From contig NZ_LMRA01000044.1 in assembly GCF_001424705.1 (NCBI RefSeq), positions 1,189-65,188 on the forward strand: a DNA stretch of 64,000 bases, given 5' to 3'. Made by a program: the position numbers and the translations under genes. Numbering within the stretch: the first letter of the stretch is position 1; every line of letters begins with the position of its first letter. Of the stretch, positions 27,087-35,552 are shown one piece after another. The DNA is from Methylobacterium sp. Leaf465 (lineage in GTDB: Bacteria > Pseudomonadota > Alphaproteobacteria > Rhizobiales > Beijerinckiaceae). The notes under the pieces were generated by a model. The model was not told where the DNA came from and did not search any database. It saw only the letters and a list, made by a program, of their open reading frames with translations.

Positions 27087-28375
27087 CACGCGATCCTCTT
27101 GATGCCGAGGCTGGACAGGTAGGCGGCGGGATCGGCCGGATCGAAGACCTTGCCGTCGAAGAAGGTCTCCTTTCCGCGGGAGGTGGAGGCCGGGATCGCG
27201 GTGACGCCGAGGGCCTTGGCCGCCTCGCGCCAGAGGTCTTCGCGGTTCACCTTGGCGATCAGCGCCTTGGTGTCGGTCTGCGCGTCGAACTTGCCCCAGC
27301 GGATGTCCTCGGTGAGGAACCAGAGGTCGTGAGACTGGTAGGGATACGAGGCGTTGTCGTTCCAAAACTTCATCACGAAGGGGCTGTTCTCGACCACGCG
27401 GCCGTCGCCGTAATCGATCGTGCCCTTGATGCGGCCGGCGACGTCCGAGACCGGGACGTTCATCCACTGGCGCTTGGCCGCGATGGCGGCGACCTCGTCC
27501 TTGTTCTCGGGCCGGTCGCACCAGGCCTGCGCTTCCAGCACCGCCATCAGCAAAGCCTTGGTGGCGTTCGGGTACTTCTCCGTGAAGGAGGCCCGCATGG
27601 CGAAGGCCTTCTCGGGGTGGTCCTTCCAGAGTTCGCCGGTGGTGAGCGCGGTGTAGCCGAGGCCCTGCTGCACCAGCTGGGCGTTCCACGGCTCGCCGAC
27701 GCAGAAGCAGTCCATCGTGCCGACCTTCATGTTCGCCACCATCTGGGGCGGCGGCACGACGATGGTCTCGATGTCCTTGTCCGGGTCGATGCCGCCGGCG
27801 GCCATCCAGTAGCGGATCCAGAGGTCGTGGGTGCCGCCCGGGAAGGTCATGGCCGCCTTGACCGACTTGCCGGCGGCCTTCTTCTTCTCGATCGCCGCCT
27901 TGAACACCTTGGCGTCCAGGGCAACCTTCTGGTCGAGGTATTCCTTGGCGACCGAGATGCACTGGCCGTTGGTGTTGAGCCGGGCCAGGATCTGCATCGG
28001 CACGGGCACGTTGTTCTGCGTCACCCGTCCGGCCGAGATCAGGTAGGGCATCGGCGTCAGGATGTGGGCGCCGTCGATGCCGTTGCCTTCGGAGCCGAGG
28101 ACGAGGTTGTCGCGGGTGGTGCCCCAGCTCGCCTGCTTGAGCACCTCGACGTCGGGCATGCCGTGCTTGGCGAAGAAGCCCTTCTCCTTGGCCACGAAGA
28201 GCGGGCTCGCGTCGGTGAGGGCGATGAACCCGAGCTTGGCGCCCTTCACCTCGGGGCCGGCCCCCTGCGCGAAGGCGCCCCCCGGCAGGGCCGTGCGGGC
28301 GAGGGCCGCCAGGGACAGCGTCGCGGCGGCCCCCTTCAGGAGGTCACGGCGGTTGTTGCGGACACCGTCAGTCAT
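27086..28375 (-). CDS. nrtA: Nitrate ABC transporter substrate-binding protein
   Basis: A 429-residue periplasmic nitrate/nitrite-binding protein. A twin-arginine signal (NNRRDLLKGAAA, residues 7-18) and a hydrophobic stretch end near AFAQG at 37, so export folded through Tat is likely. Family landmarks are KLGFIALTDASPLFVAKEKG, a TRDNLVLGSEGNGIDGAHIL segment, FPGGTHDLWIRYW and MDCFCVGEPWNAQLV. It is the first gene of the nitrate operon and follows a leader with a sigma-54 promoter and ANTAR hairpins. ATG 28375 puts the RR pair at the right place. An in-frame ATG at 28399 would add 8 residues and cannot be excluded. Confidence 0.93.
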   Translation of the reverse strand: MTDGVRNNRRDLLKGAAATLSLAALARTALPGGAFAQGAGPEVKGAKLGFIALTDASPLFVAKEKGFFAKHGMPDVEVLKQASWGTTRDNLVLGSEGNGIDGAHILTPMPYLISAGRVTQNNVPVPMQILARLNTNGQCISVAKEYLDQKVALDAKVFKAAIEKKKAAGKSVKAAMTFPGGTHDLWIRYWMAAGGIDPDKDIETIVVPPPQMVANMKVGTMDCFCVGEPWNAQLVQQGLGYTALTTGELWKDHPEKAFAMRASFTEKYPNATKALLMAVLEAQAWCDRPENKDEVAAIAAKRQWMNVPVSDVAGRIKGTIDYGDGRVVENSPFVMKFWNDNASYPYQSHDLWFLTEDIRWGKFDAQTDTKALIAKVNREDLWREAAKALGVTAIPASTSRGKETFFDGKVFDPADPAAYLSSLGIKRIA

Positions 28376-28414
28376 CGAACCCGAAACCCTCGCAATCATG
28401 GACATCCGCCAAAG

Positions 28415-28459
28415 AAAAAAACCGCCGACCAAGCACATCCATCGAACGCACGATCGGCG
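28415..28459 (-). terminator. Leader terminator before nrtA
   Basis: On the minus strand CGCCGA (28459-28454) can pair with TCGGCG, and the 3' arm GTCGGCGG (28429-28422) is followed directly by seven Ts (28421-28415). The same 3' arm also pairs over eight bases with CCGCTGAC (28484-28477), the 3' half of ANTAR hairpin 2, with one G-U pair. Forming that longer terminator would break hairpin 2. Stabilising hairpin 2 by NasT would therefore favour read-through into nrtA. The pairing is seen in the sequence; the regulation is inferred from known ANTAR systems. Confidence 0.75.
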
Positions 28460-28476
28460 TTCCGTGGGGGACTCGG

Positions 28477-28494
28477 GTCAGCGGCTCTGCCGAC
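28477..28494 (-). promoter_or_regulatory. ANTAR target hairpin 2 (loop AGAGCC)
   Basis: On the minus strand GTCGGC and GCTGAC pair around the six-base loop AGAGCC. The loop has A at position 1 and G at position 4, the pattern ANTAR proteins recognise. It lies 7 bases after hairpin 1, and its 3' arm can also form part of the terminator stem. Confidence 0.8.
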
Positions 28495-28500
28495 GGATAA

Positions 28501-28522
28501 GGCTCGTCATCGTTGGCGAGCC
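28501..28522 (-). promoter_or_regulatory. ANTAR target hairpin 1 (loop AACGAT)
   Basis: On the minus strand GGCTCG and CGAGCC form the outer stem. After a C-A mismatch a C-G pair closes the six-base loop AACGAT, which has A1 and G4. The predicted sigma-54 start falls at or next to its first base, so the transcript would begin with this hairpin. Confidence 0.8.
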
Positions 28523-28530
28523 CCCGATGC

Positions 28531-28549
28531 TTTGCACGGGGCGTGCCAA
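28531..28549 (-). promoter_or_regulatory. Sigma-54 (RpoN) promoter of the nitrate operon
   Basis: The minus strand reads TTGGCACGCCCCGTGCAAA. GG and GC elements are separated by exactly ten bases, and TTGGCACG is a perfect -24 block; the -12 block reads GTGCA instead of TTGCA. The start would be about 12 bases on, near 28522. The element is also a small inverted repeat (GCACG/CGTGC), so a repressor site is an alternative reading. The rest of the gap, 28550-28785, shows no gene; NtrC sites would be expected there, but I could not identify convincing ones. Confidence 0.8.
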
Positions 28550-28785
28550 GTCTGGTACGGCCGCCGGACCATTGCGATGCCGGGCATCCCGGATGCGCTC
28601 CAACCGGTTCCGATCAAAGGTTTTTGTCAGAAACGTCTCAGCGGCCGCCTTCGGTTTCGGAGCCCGTGCGGATGCGAGAAACCAGGCCGGACCGCGAGAT
28701 CGGCCGCCCGGTCTGCCTGCCTGCGCGCCACGCGCTGCGCTGCACAATCCGCGGGCACCCTGCCGATGCCCGCGGCAGCGGCCTC

Positions 28786-29796
28786 TCAGCCGGCGGCTGC
28801 GTACAGGTCGGGCCGGTAGATCGCCCGGGCACGGGCGGACAGGGCGGGCGTGGGCGTGATCTGACCGGCCTGTCCCATCTGGTCGAGGAGCCAGTCGGCC
28901 TGGTCGGGAACCGGCCGCTCGGCCGCGGCGCCGAACACGACGAAGCGCGACGCGGGCCGCTCGGTCCCGTCCGGATCGACCACCACGGTGCCGGCCAGGG
29001 CCCGGCGGACGAGGCCCGGATCGATGCCGAGATGGCTCGGATGGGCGAGCAGGCTTGCCAGCTCGCCCCGGTTCTCGGCCGCCGCGCACCAGCGCCCGGC
29101 CCGACGCACCGCGCGGACCAGGGCCGCACTCGTCTCCGCCGCATAGGCTGGCAGCGCCAGCACCTTTTCCGGGCAGTCCGGGGCCAGTTCGCAGCCGAGG
29201 GCGACGATGCGGCCGTATCCCTCGGCCACAGACACGCTGTTCCAGGGGCTGCCGGCGCAGAACCCGTCGATCTGCCCGGAGCGCAGGGCCTGGGCGATCC
29301 AGGGCGGCGGGATCACCACCAGCCGGGTCGCGGCGTCGAGGTCGAGCCCGCCGCGGGCCGCGAACATCCGGAGCTGGTAGGTGTGGCACGAGAAGGGGTG
29401 CACGGTGCCCAGCGTCAGGGGTCGACCCTGTGTGACCCGCACGCGTGCGACACGGGAAAACGCGCGTGCCATCGAGTCGAGATCGTCGGCCTCCGGCGCC
29501 ATCTCGGCCCAGAGCGGGCGCGAGACCGTGACCGCATTGCCGTTGAGGCTGAGCCCGAGGGGCACCACCAGGTCGGTCTCCGGCCCGCTGATGCCGAGGG
29601 CGCTGGCGAGGGCGAGGGGCGCCAGCATGTGCGCGCCGTCGAGGTGCCCGAGCGCCAGCTTGTCCCGGAGCGTCGCCCAGGAGGGCTCACTGACGAGGTC
29701 CACCGCCAGGCCTTCGGCGGCGGTGAAGCCCCCCTCCACGGCGGCGATCAGGGGCGCCGCGTCGATGAGCGGCACGTATCCGAGAGCGAGTCTCAT
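28786..29796 (-). CDS. nasS: NasS, cytoplasmic nitrate/nitrite sensor
   Basis: A 336-residue protein of the NrtA/CmpA binding-protein family without any signal peptide: it starts MRLALGYVPLIDAAPLIAA, directly in the first strand of the fold. The loss of export and the adjoining ANTAR gene identify it as NasS, which binds NasT when nitrate is absent and releases it when nitrate or nitrite is bound. The conserved core includes WATLRDKLALGHLDGAHML and DGFCAGSPWNSV, matching GEPWNA of NrtA. It follows nasT by 13 bases and ends about 410 bases before nrtA. Binding behaviour is taken from other bacteria. Confidence 0.9.
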   Translation of the reverse strand: MRLALGYVPLIDAAPLIAAVEGGFTAAEGLAVDLVSEPSWATLRDKLALGHLDGAHMLAPLALASALGISGPETDLVVPLGLSLNGNAVTVSRPLWAEMAPEADDLDSMARAFSRVARVRVTQGRPLTLGTVHPFSCHTYQLRMFAARGGLDLDAATRLVVIPPPWIAQALRSGQIDGFCAGSPWNSVSVAEGYGRIVALGCELAPDCPEKVLALPAYAAETSAALVRAVRRAGRWCAAAENRGELASLLAHPSHLGIDPGLVRRALAGTVVVDPDGTERPASRFVVFGAAAERPVPDQADWLLDQMGQAGQITPTPALSARARAIYRPDLYAAAG

Positions 29797-29809
29797 CGGG
29801 GCAGGCCTC

Positions 29810-30397
29810 TCATCCCAGGAGATCCGCCGCGGTCACGATGGCGCGGGCGATGTCGGCGATTTTCCGCTTCTCGTTCATGGCCTTGCGCCGCATCGTCCGG
29901 TAGGCCTCCTCCTCCGAGAGGCCTTTGGCCGTCATCAGGATACCCTTGGCCCGCTCGATGAGCTTGCGGTCGGCGAGCTCACCCCGCGCCTCCGACAATT
30001 CGCGTTGCAGCCGCGCGAAGGCGTTGAAGCGCAGGATCGCCACGTCGAGGATCGAGCGGATGCGCTGCGGCTGCAATCCGTCGACGACGTAGGCGGAAAT
30101 GCCCGCATCCATCGCCGCCTGCATCATCGGCACGTCCGAGCGGTCGACGAACATCGCCACCGGCCGCTCCACGTGTCGGGACAGGCCCGACATCTGCTCC
30201 AGGATGTCCCGGCTCGGGCTCTCCAGGTGGATCACGACCACGTCCGGGTTCAGGGCCGCCACCCGGGCCGGCAGGTCGGCGGTGTCGGGCAGGACCACGA
30301 CGCGGGTGAAGCCCGCCGCCATGAGGCCCTCCTCGAGGATCGCGGCGCGGGCACGGCTCGGGTCGATTACGGCGACGGTCAGGGTCGGCTCGGTCAT
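29810..30397 (-). CDS. nasT: NasT, ANTAR-domain transcription antiterminator
   Basis: A 195-residue RNA-binding regulator with an N-terminal receiver-like domain (residues 5-125) and a C-terminal ANTAR helical domain (from about 140, RKLIERAKGILMTAKGLSEE). NasT binds paired six-base-loop hairpins in nitrate-operon leaders and allows transcription past the terminator; free NasT is released by NasS when nitrate is present. The usual phospho-acceptor aspartate in the receiver domain appears to be histidine here (VVVIHLES, H57), consistent with control by NasS rather than by phosphorylation. Suitable hairpins are present before nrtA. No strong ribosome-binding site precedes the ATG at 30397. Confidence 0.92.
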   Translation of the reverse strand: MTEPTLTVAVIDPSRARAAILEEGLMAAGFTRVVVLPDTADLPARVAALNPDVVVIHLESPSRDILEQMSGLSRHVERPVAMFVDRSDVPMMQAAMDAGISAYVVDGLQPQRIRSILDVAILRFNAFARLQRELSEARGELADRKLIERAKGILMTAKGLSEEEAYRTMRRKAMNEKRKIADIARAIVTAADLLG

Positions 30398-30662
30398 CGG
30401 TGTGCGGGGACGCGAATCGGGGTTGGGGCGGTCCCGGCAGGTCGCATGCCGGTCGAGGGGATGACAAGGCACATGACGCGGTGGGCGCGGGCGTGGCGTT
30501 CGGAAGGCGGGGAACCTGAGCGTCATCACCGGAAGAGCAAGCCGCATGCCCGGCGAAACATTACCGTTTGGAGAGGAAACAGCCCAGGTTCCGCCGCAAA
30601 CGGCCCGGCTAATGGCGCTGGCGATCGGACCGGTTGCTGAAACGCACAGCGAGGTGCCCCGG

Positions 30663-31388
30663 ATGTCAGGCTGCACGCCCCCCGATCAGACGGCGTTCGA
30701 ATCGGGTTCCGCGCGTGGCGTGACGCCGCCCCTCCTGCCGACGCTGGCCATGGCGGTGATCCTCGGGGCAGCCTCCTATCTCTGCCACGAGCCGGCCCCT
30801 GTGGCACCGGCCTCAGTTCCGGCGACAGCGGTGGCTGCCGCACCGGAGGCGACGGCGGTGGCGCCCTTCATCCCGGCCCCTCTTGCCTTCCAGTCCCAGT
30901 TCCCACTGGTCATCGTCGCCCAGGCCGAGCCCGCCGCCCAAGCCCACAGGACCGTGCCTCGGCCTGCCCGCCTCGCCGCTCCGCGCGGGTTCGAGCATCC
31001 CCGCCTTGCAGCCGCCAAGGTCGCGCCGACCACCGACAAGGCGCCGCAGGTTTCCGAGAGGGCACCGCAGGCCCCAGCGAGACCGCCGCAGGTTCGCGAG
31101 AAGGCCCTGCCCTTCGCGGCCGAGGCCGAGGTCTCGCATGCCGCCACCGAGGGGGACGAGGGCGTGCTGCCCGGGATCGGCCTGCCTGACGCGACCTTGC
31201 CCGACCTCACCCTGCCGTTCGCGCCGACGATCCGCGCGGTGACCCAGGCGGGCGCCGCTGCCGGCGCCTTCATGGGCGCTAAGACCGCCGCCGCCGGTAC
31301 CTTCGTGAGCGACCAGGGCGCGGCCCTCGGCGCGGAGACCGCAACCCTCGGTGCCGCCGTCTCCGGTTGGATCGGGCGCCTCCGCTGA
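30663..31388 (+). CDS. Hypothetical single-span membrane protein, proline/alanine-rich
   Basis: I do not recognise a family. From ATG 30663 the product is 241 residues: a cytoplasmic N-terminus of about 20, one hydrophobic segment (LLPTLAMAVILGAASYLC), then a long proline/alanine/valine-rich stretch with basic spots. A segment of repeated KAPQVSERAPQAPARPPQVRE type follows, and then a glycine/alanine-rich C-terminus (GAAAGAFMGAKTAAAG). This layout suggests a membrane-anchored periplasmic protein with an extended linker. Coding potential is supported by the long clean frame and codon bias. In-frame ATGs at 30546 and 30612 are possible starts. It is divergent from nasT and precedes the GH15 gene. 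Confidence 0.55.
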   Translation: MSGCTPPDQTAFESGSARGVTPPLLPTLAMAVILGAASYLCHEPAPVAPASVPATAVAAAPEATAVAPFIPAPLAFQSQFPLVIVAQAEPAAQAHRTVPRPARLAAPRGFEHPRLAAAKVAPTTDKAPQVSERAPQAPARPPQVREKALPFAAEAEVSHAATEGDEGVLPGIGLPDATLPDLTLPFAPTIRAVTQAGAAAGAFMGAKTAAAGTFVSDQGAALGAETATLGAAVSGWIGRLR

Positions 31389-31520
31389 ACGCTTTCGAAG
31401 CGTTGGCGGGCCAGCAAAAGCGCCCCTGACCCTGGACCCTGCCGCCTTCGAAGACTACGTGGACGCTCAGCGATGCTGCGCGGCCCCGTGACGGTCGACG
31501 TCGCGAGGACGAGGACCTGG

Positions 31521-33425
31521 ATGGCCGGACGGATCGAGGATTACGCGCTCGTCGGCGATGGCCGTACCGCTGCGCTGATCGCCCGCGACGGCAGCGTTGA
31601 CTGGCTCTGTTGGCCCCGCTTCGATTCCGCCGCCTGCTTCGCCGCCCTGCTCGGCACGGAGGATCACGGCTACTGGAAGCTCGGCCCTATGGATGCGGCC
31701 GCCACGACGCGCCAGTATCGCGAGGGCAGCCTCGTCCTGGAGACCCGGCACGAGACCGCCGCCGGCGTCGTGCGGGTGACCGACTACATGCCGGCCAACG
31801 ATGGCGCGCATCTCGTCAGGATCGTCGAGGGGCTCGAGGGGACCGTGCCCATGCGGATGCGCCTTCGCGTCCGCTTCGATTACGGATTGGCGGTGCCCTG
31901 GGTCTCGCACAACGAACTCGGTGATCTCCGCGCGATCTCCGGACCGCACAAGGTAGTGCTGCGCACCCTAGTGCCGACGTTCGGCCAGGATCAGACCACC
32001 GTCTCGGAATTCACGGTGGAAGCCGGTCAGAGCGTGGCCTTCACCCTGAGCTACGGGGCATCCCATGAGGACGACCCCGCGCCGATCCAGCCGCGCAAGG
32101 TGCTGTTCGAGACCGATCGCTACTGGCGCGACTGGTCCAGCCGCGCTGCTTCCGGCACACCCTGGGACGCGATCCTGAAGCGCTCGCTGCTCACCCTGAA
32201 GGCGCTGATCTACCAGCCGACCGGCGGCATCGTGGCCGCGCCCACCACGTCCCTGCCGGAGGATCTCGGCGGCGTACGCAACTGGGACTACCGGTTCTGC
32301 TGGCTGCGCGATTCCACCTTCACGCTGATCGCCCTGATGGATGGCGGCTACCTCGACGAGGCCCGCGCCTGGCGCGACTGGCTGGTGCGCGCCGTGGCTG
32401 GGAACCCGGAGCAGGCGCACATCCTCTACGGCATCGCCGGGGAGCGCATGCTGCCCGAGATCGAGCTCGATTGGCTGCCCGGCTACGAGAACTCGAAGCC
32501 CGTGCGCATCGGCAACGCGGCGGTGGAGCAGTTCCAGCTCGACGTCTACGGCGAAATCTTCGACGCGCTCTATCAGGCGCACCAACGCGGCCTCCAGGGC
32601 GATGCCGACGGCTGGCGCGTCGGCGAAGCGCTGCTGCGCCATCTCGAGAAGGTCTGGTGTACGCCCGACGAGGGCATCTGGGAGGTGCGCGGCGGACGCC
32701 GGCACTTCGTTCACTCGAAGGTCATGGCCTGGGTCGCCTTCGATCGGGCCATCCGTTCCTTCGAGGAGGCCGAGACCCGCGAGCAGGATGAGATTCGGAC
32801 CACCGGTTTGAGCCACCGGCCCAAGGAGGCTCGTGACGTGCCGGTGGCGCGCTGGCGCGAGATCCGCGAGCAGATTCACGCGGAGGTCTGCGCCAAGGGC
32901 TTCGACCCTGAGCTGAACAGCTTCGTGCAGTCCTACGGTTCGAAGCGACTCGACGCGAGCCTGCTGCTCATCGCCCATATGGGCTTCCTGCCCCAGGACG
33001 ACCCGCGGGTGGTCGGCACCGTGGAGGCCATCGGGCACACCCTGATGCGCGACGGCTTCGTGCTGCGCTACGACACCGAGAACCAGACCACCGACGGTCT
33101 GCCCGGCGACGAGGGCGCGTTCCTGCCCTGCTCGTTCTGGTACGCCGACAACCTCATCGGTCTCGGGCGCTGCGACGAGGCGCGTGCGCTGATCGAGAGG
33201 CTGATCGGCGTCTGCAACGATGTCGGATTGGTGGCGGAGGAGTATGATGTGAAGGCCCGGCGCCTCGTGGGCAACTTCCCGCAGGCTTTCAGCCACGTCA
33301 CGCTGGTGAACACCATTCTCAACTACAGCCGGGCCAAGGGGCCGGCCAGGGAGCGGAGCAGCGGCTCTGCGGAAGCCGAATCTCCGGGTGCGACCACGCC
33401 TGCACCCCAACGGTGCGACGCCTGA
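31521..33425 (+). CDS. Glycoside hydrolase family 15 protein (glucoamylase/trehalase type)
   Basis: A 634-residue, apparently cytoplasmic enzyme. The N-terminal beta domain starts GRIEDYALVGDGRTAALIAR, a strong mark of bacterial GH15 proteins. The (alpha/alpha)6 barrel has GVRNWDYRFCWLRDSTF, LPGYENSKPVRIGN and GDEGAFLPCSFW, which contain the expected acid/base glutamates. Members cleave alpha-1,4 glucans from the non-reducing end or hydrolyse trehalose; sequence alone does not separate these. ATG 31521 is preferred over 31473 because GAGGACGAGGACC precedes it and members usually start just before RIEDYALIGD. It is 51 bases upstream of transketolase, so released glucose may feed the pentose phosphate steps encoded next. 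Confidence 0.88.
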   Translation: MAGRIEDYALVGDGRTAALIARDGSVDWLCWPRFDSAACFAALLGTEDHGYWKLGPMDAAATTRQYREGSLVLETRHETAAGVVRVTDYMPANDGAHLVRIVEGLEGTVPMRMRLRVRFDYGLAVPWVSHNELGDLRAISGPHKVVLRTLVPTFGQDQTTVSEFTVEAGQSVAFTLSYGASHEDDPAPIQPRKVLFETDRYWRDWSSRAASGTPWDAILKRSLLTLKALIYQPTGGIVAAPTTSLPEDLGGVRNWDYRFCWLRDSTFTLIALMDGGYLDEARAWRDWLVRAVAGNPEQAHILYGIAGERMLPEIELDWLPGYENSKPVRIGNAAVEQFQLDVYGEIFDALYQAHQRGLQGDADGWRVGEALLRHLEKVWCTPDEGIWEVRGGRRHFVHSKVMAWVAFDRAIRSFEEAETREQDEIRTTGLSHRPKEARDVPVARWREIREQIHAEVCAKGFDPELNSFVQSYGSKRLDASLLLIAHMGFLPQDDPRVVGTVEAIGHTLMRDGFVLRYDTENQTTDGLPGDEGAFLPCSFWYADNLIGLGRCDEARALIERLIGVCNDVGLVAEEYDVKARRLVGNFPQAFSHVTLVNTILNYSRAKGPARERSSGSAEAESPGATTPAPQRCDA

Positions 33426-33445
33426 GCGTTTCGGACGCTCCAGGC
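33420..33445. other. Hairpin overlapping the GH15 stop codon
   Basis: GCCTG and CAGGC frame AGCGT/ACGCT around the loop TTCGG, with one bulged base. The stem covers the GH15 stop codon and lies before the transketolase ribosome-binding site. No T-run follows, so it is more likely an mRNA processing or coupling element than a terminator. Confidence 0.4.
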
Positions 33446-33476
33446 GAACAAGCCCACAGATGAAGGACGACGAGAG

Positions 33477-35552
33477 ATGAGCGGAGCAGATACCAAGCCG
33501 AACGCGGCCCTGAGCGAGATCGACAAGCTCAGCATCGACACGCTCCGGACGCTCGCCATCGACGCGGTGCAGAAGGCCAATTCAGGCCATGCCGGCGCCC
33601 CTATGGCGCTGGCACCGGTGGCCTACACCCTATGGAACCGCTACCTGCGCTATGACCCGGCGCACCCGCACTGGCCCAATCGCGACCGCTTCGTGCTCTC
33701 GGCCGGTCACGCCTCGATGCTGCTCTACGGCCTGATCCATCTCGCCGGCGTGACCGAGAAGGACGGCGGCAACGCGCCCGCCCTGACCATCGACGACCTC
33801 AAGAATTTTCGCCAACTCGACAGCCGGACTCCCGGCCATCCCGAGTACCACTTCACCACCGGCGTCGAGACCACGACCGGTCCCCTCGGTCAGGGCGTGG
33901 CGAACTCCGTCGGCATGGCGATGGGCGGCCGCTTTCTCGGCGAGCGCCTGAATCGGCCCGACCTGCCGCTGTTCGACTACAACGTCTACGCCATCTGCTC
34001 GGACGGCGACCTGATGGAAGGCGTCGCCTCGGAGGCGGCCTCCATCGCCGGGCACCTGCGTTTGTCGAACCTGTGCTGGATCTACGACAACAACACCATC
34101 ACGATCGAGGGCCACACCGAACTCGCCTTCTCCGAGGAGGTCGCGGCCCGCTTCCTTGCCTATGGCTGGCAGGTCCTGCGCGTGGCCGATGCCAACGATG
34201 TCCACGCGGTCTCGTCGGCTCTGGAGACCTTCCTCCAGTCCAGCGACCGCCCGACGTTGATCGTCGTCAACTCGATCATCGGCTACGGCGCGCCCAAGAA
34301 GCAGAACACCGCCAAGGCCCACTCGGACGCGCTCGGCGAGGACGAAGTCAAGGGGGCCAAGCGTACCTATGGCTGGCCCGAGGACGCGCAGTTCCTGGTG
34401 CCCGACGGGGTCTACGACAACTTCCGCAATGGCATCGGCAAGCGCGGTGCCGAACTCTACGCCACCTGGGAGGGCTTCTTCCACGAGGCCAAGGCCGCGG
34501 ACCCGGTGCATGCCGAGGAACTCGATGCCTATCTCGAGGGCCGGTTGCCGGCCGGCTGGGACAAGGACATTCCGGTCTTCGAAGCGGACGCCAAGGGCCT
34601 TGCCACCCGTGAGTCCTCCGGGAAGGTGCTGAACGCCATCGCGCAGCACGTGCCGTTCATGCTGGGCGGCTCGGCCGATCTCGCGCCGTCCAACAAGACC
34701 AATCTCACCTTCGAGGGAGCCGGCTCTCTGACACCCTTCGAACCGGGTGGCCGCAACATCCACTTCGGTGTGCGCGAGCACGCGATGGGCTCGATCGTGA
34801 ACGGCCTGGGCCTCGTCGGTCTGCGCGCCTACGGCGCCACCTTTCTGGTCTTCGCCGACTACATGCGCCCGCCGATCCGTTTGGCGGCCTTGATGGAGGT
34901 GCCGGTCTTCCACGTCTTCACGCACGATTCGATCGGCGTCGGCGAGGATGGTCCCACCCACCAGCCGGTGGAGCAACTGCTGACGCTGCGGGCGATCCCG
35001 GGGCTCGTCACCCTCCGCCCGGCGGACGCCAACGAGGTCGCGGAATCCTATCGGGTGATCATGAGCCTGAAGGATCAGCCGGCGGTGCTGGCGCTGAGCC
35101 GCCAGCCGCTGCCGACCCTGGACCGGTCGACGTACGCCGCGGCGTCCGGCACCGCCAAGGGGGCCTATGTCCTCGCCGATTGCGAGGGAACGCCAGAGGT
35201 CATCCTCATCGGCACGGGCTCGGAGGTACAGCTCTGTGTCTCGGCCTACGAGGCGCTGACGGCAGAGGGCGTCAAGGCCCGCGTCGTCTCGATGCCGTCC
35301 TGGGACCTGTTCGAGCGTCAGGACGAGGGCTACCGCAACAGCGTGCTGATCCCCGAGGTACTGGCCCGCGTCGCCGTCGAGCAGGGCTCGGTGATCGGCT
35401 GGGACCGCTTTGCGGGCTCGGCGGGCACGATCATCGGCATGCACACCTTCGGCTCCTCGGCGCCGATCAAGGACCTGCAGACGAAGTTCGGCTTCACCCC
35501 CGAGAAGGTGCTCCAGGCCGCCCGCGATCAGATCGCTCGACACAGGAAGTAG
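33477..35552 (+). CDS. tkt: Transketolase
   Basis: A 691-residue thiamine diphosphate enzyme that moves two-carbon units between sugar phosphates in the pentose phosphate pathway. TPP-binding is in CSDGDLMEGVASEAASIAG with WIYDNNTITIEG; catalytic and substrate histidines are in ANSGHAGAPMALAP, LSAGHASMLLYG and HDSIGVGEDGPTHQP. The length is normal for the family. It lies between GH15 and the Tal-Pgi fusion, all on the same strand, so a shared transcript is plausible although about 200 bases separate it from tal-pgi. Methylotrophs often carry several transketolases; this one is grouped with sugar metabolism rather than with a C1 cycle. Confidence 0.95.
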   Translation: MSGADTKPNAALSEIDKLSIDTLRTLAIDAVQKANSGHAGAPMALAPVAYTLWNRYLRYDPAHPHWPNRDRFVLSAGHASMLLYGLIHLAGVTEKDGGNAPALTIDDLKNFRQLDSRTPGHPEYHFTTGVETTTGPLGQGVANSVGMAMGGRFLGERLNRPDLPLFDYNVYAICSDGDLMEGVASEAASIAGHLRLSNLCWIYDNNTITIEGHTELAFSEEVAARFLAYGWQVLRVADANDVHAVSSALETFLQSSDRPTLIVVNSIIGYGAPKKQNTAKAHSDALGEDEVKGAKRTYGWPEDAQFLVPDGVYDNFRNGIGKRGAELYATWEGFFHEAKAADPVHAEELDAYLEGRLPAGWDKDIPVFEADAKGLATRESSGKVLNAIAQHVPFMLGGSADLAPSNKTNLTFEGAGSLTPFEPGGRNIHFGVREHAMGSIVNGLGLVGLRAYGATFLVFADYMRPPIRLAALMEVPVFHVFTHDSIGVGEDGPTHQPVEQLLTLRAIPGLVTLRPADANEVAESYRVIMSLKDQPAVLALSRQPLPTLDRSTYAAASGTAKGAYVLADCEGTPEVILIGTGSEVQLCVSAYEALTAEGVKARVVSMPSWDLFERQDEGYRNSVLIPEVLARVAVEQGSVIGWDRFAGSAGTIIGMHTFGSSAPIKDLQTKFGFTPEKVLQAARDQIARHRK

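Noticed and set aside
30398-30662. A sigma-54 promoter for nasT
   Set aside because: No GG-N10-GC match with good flanks was found on the minus strand in this gap.
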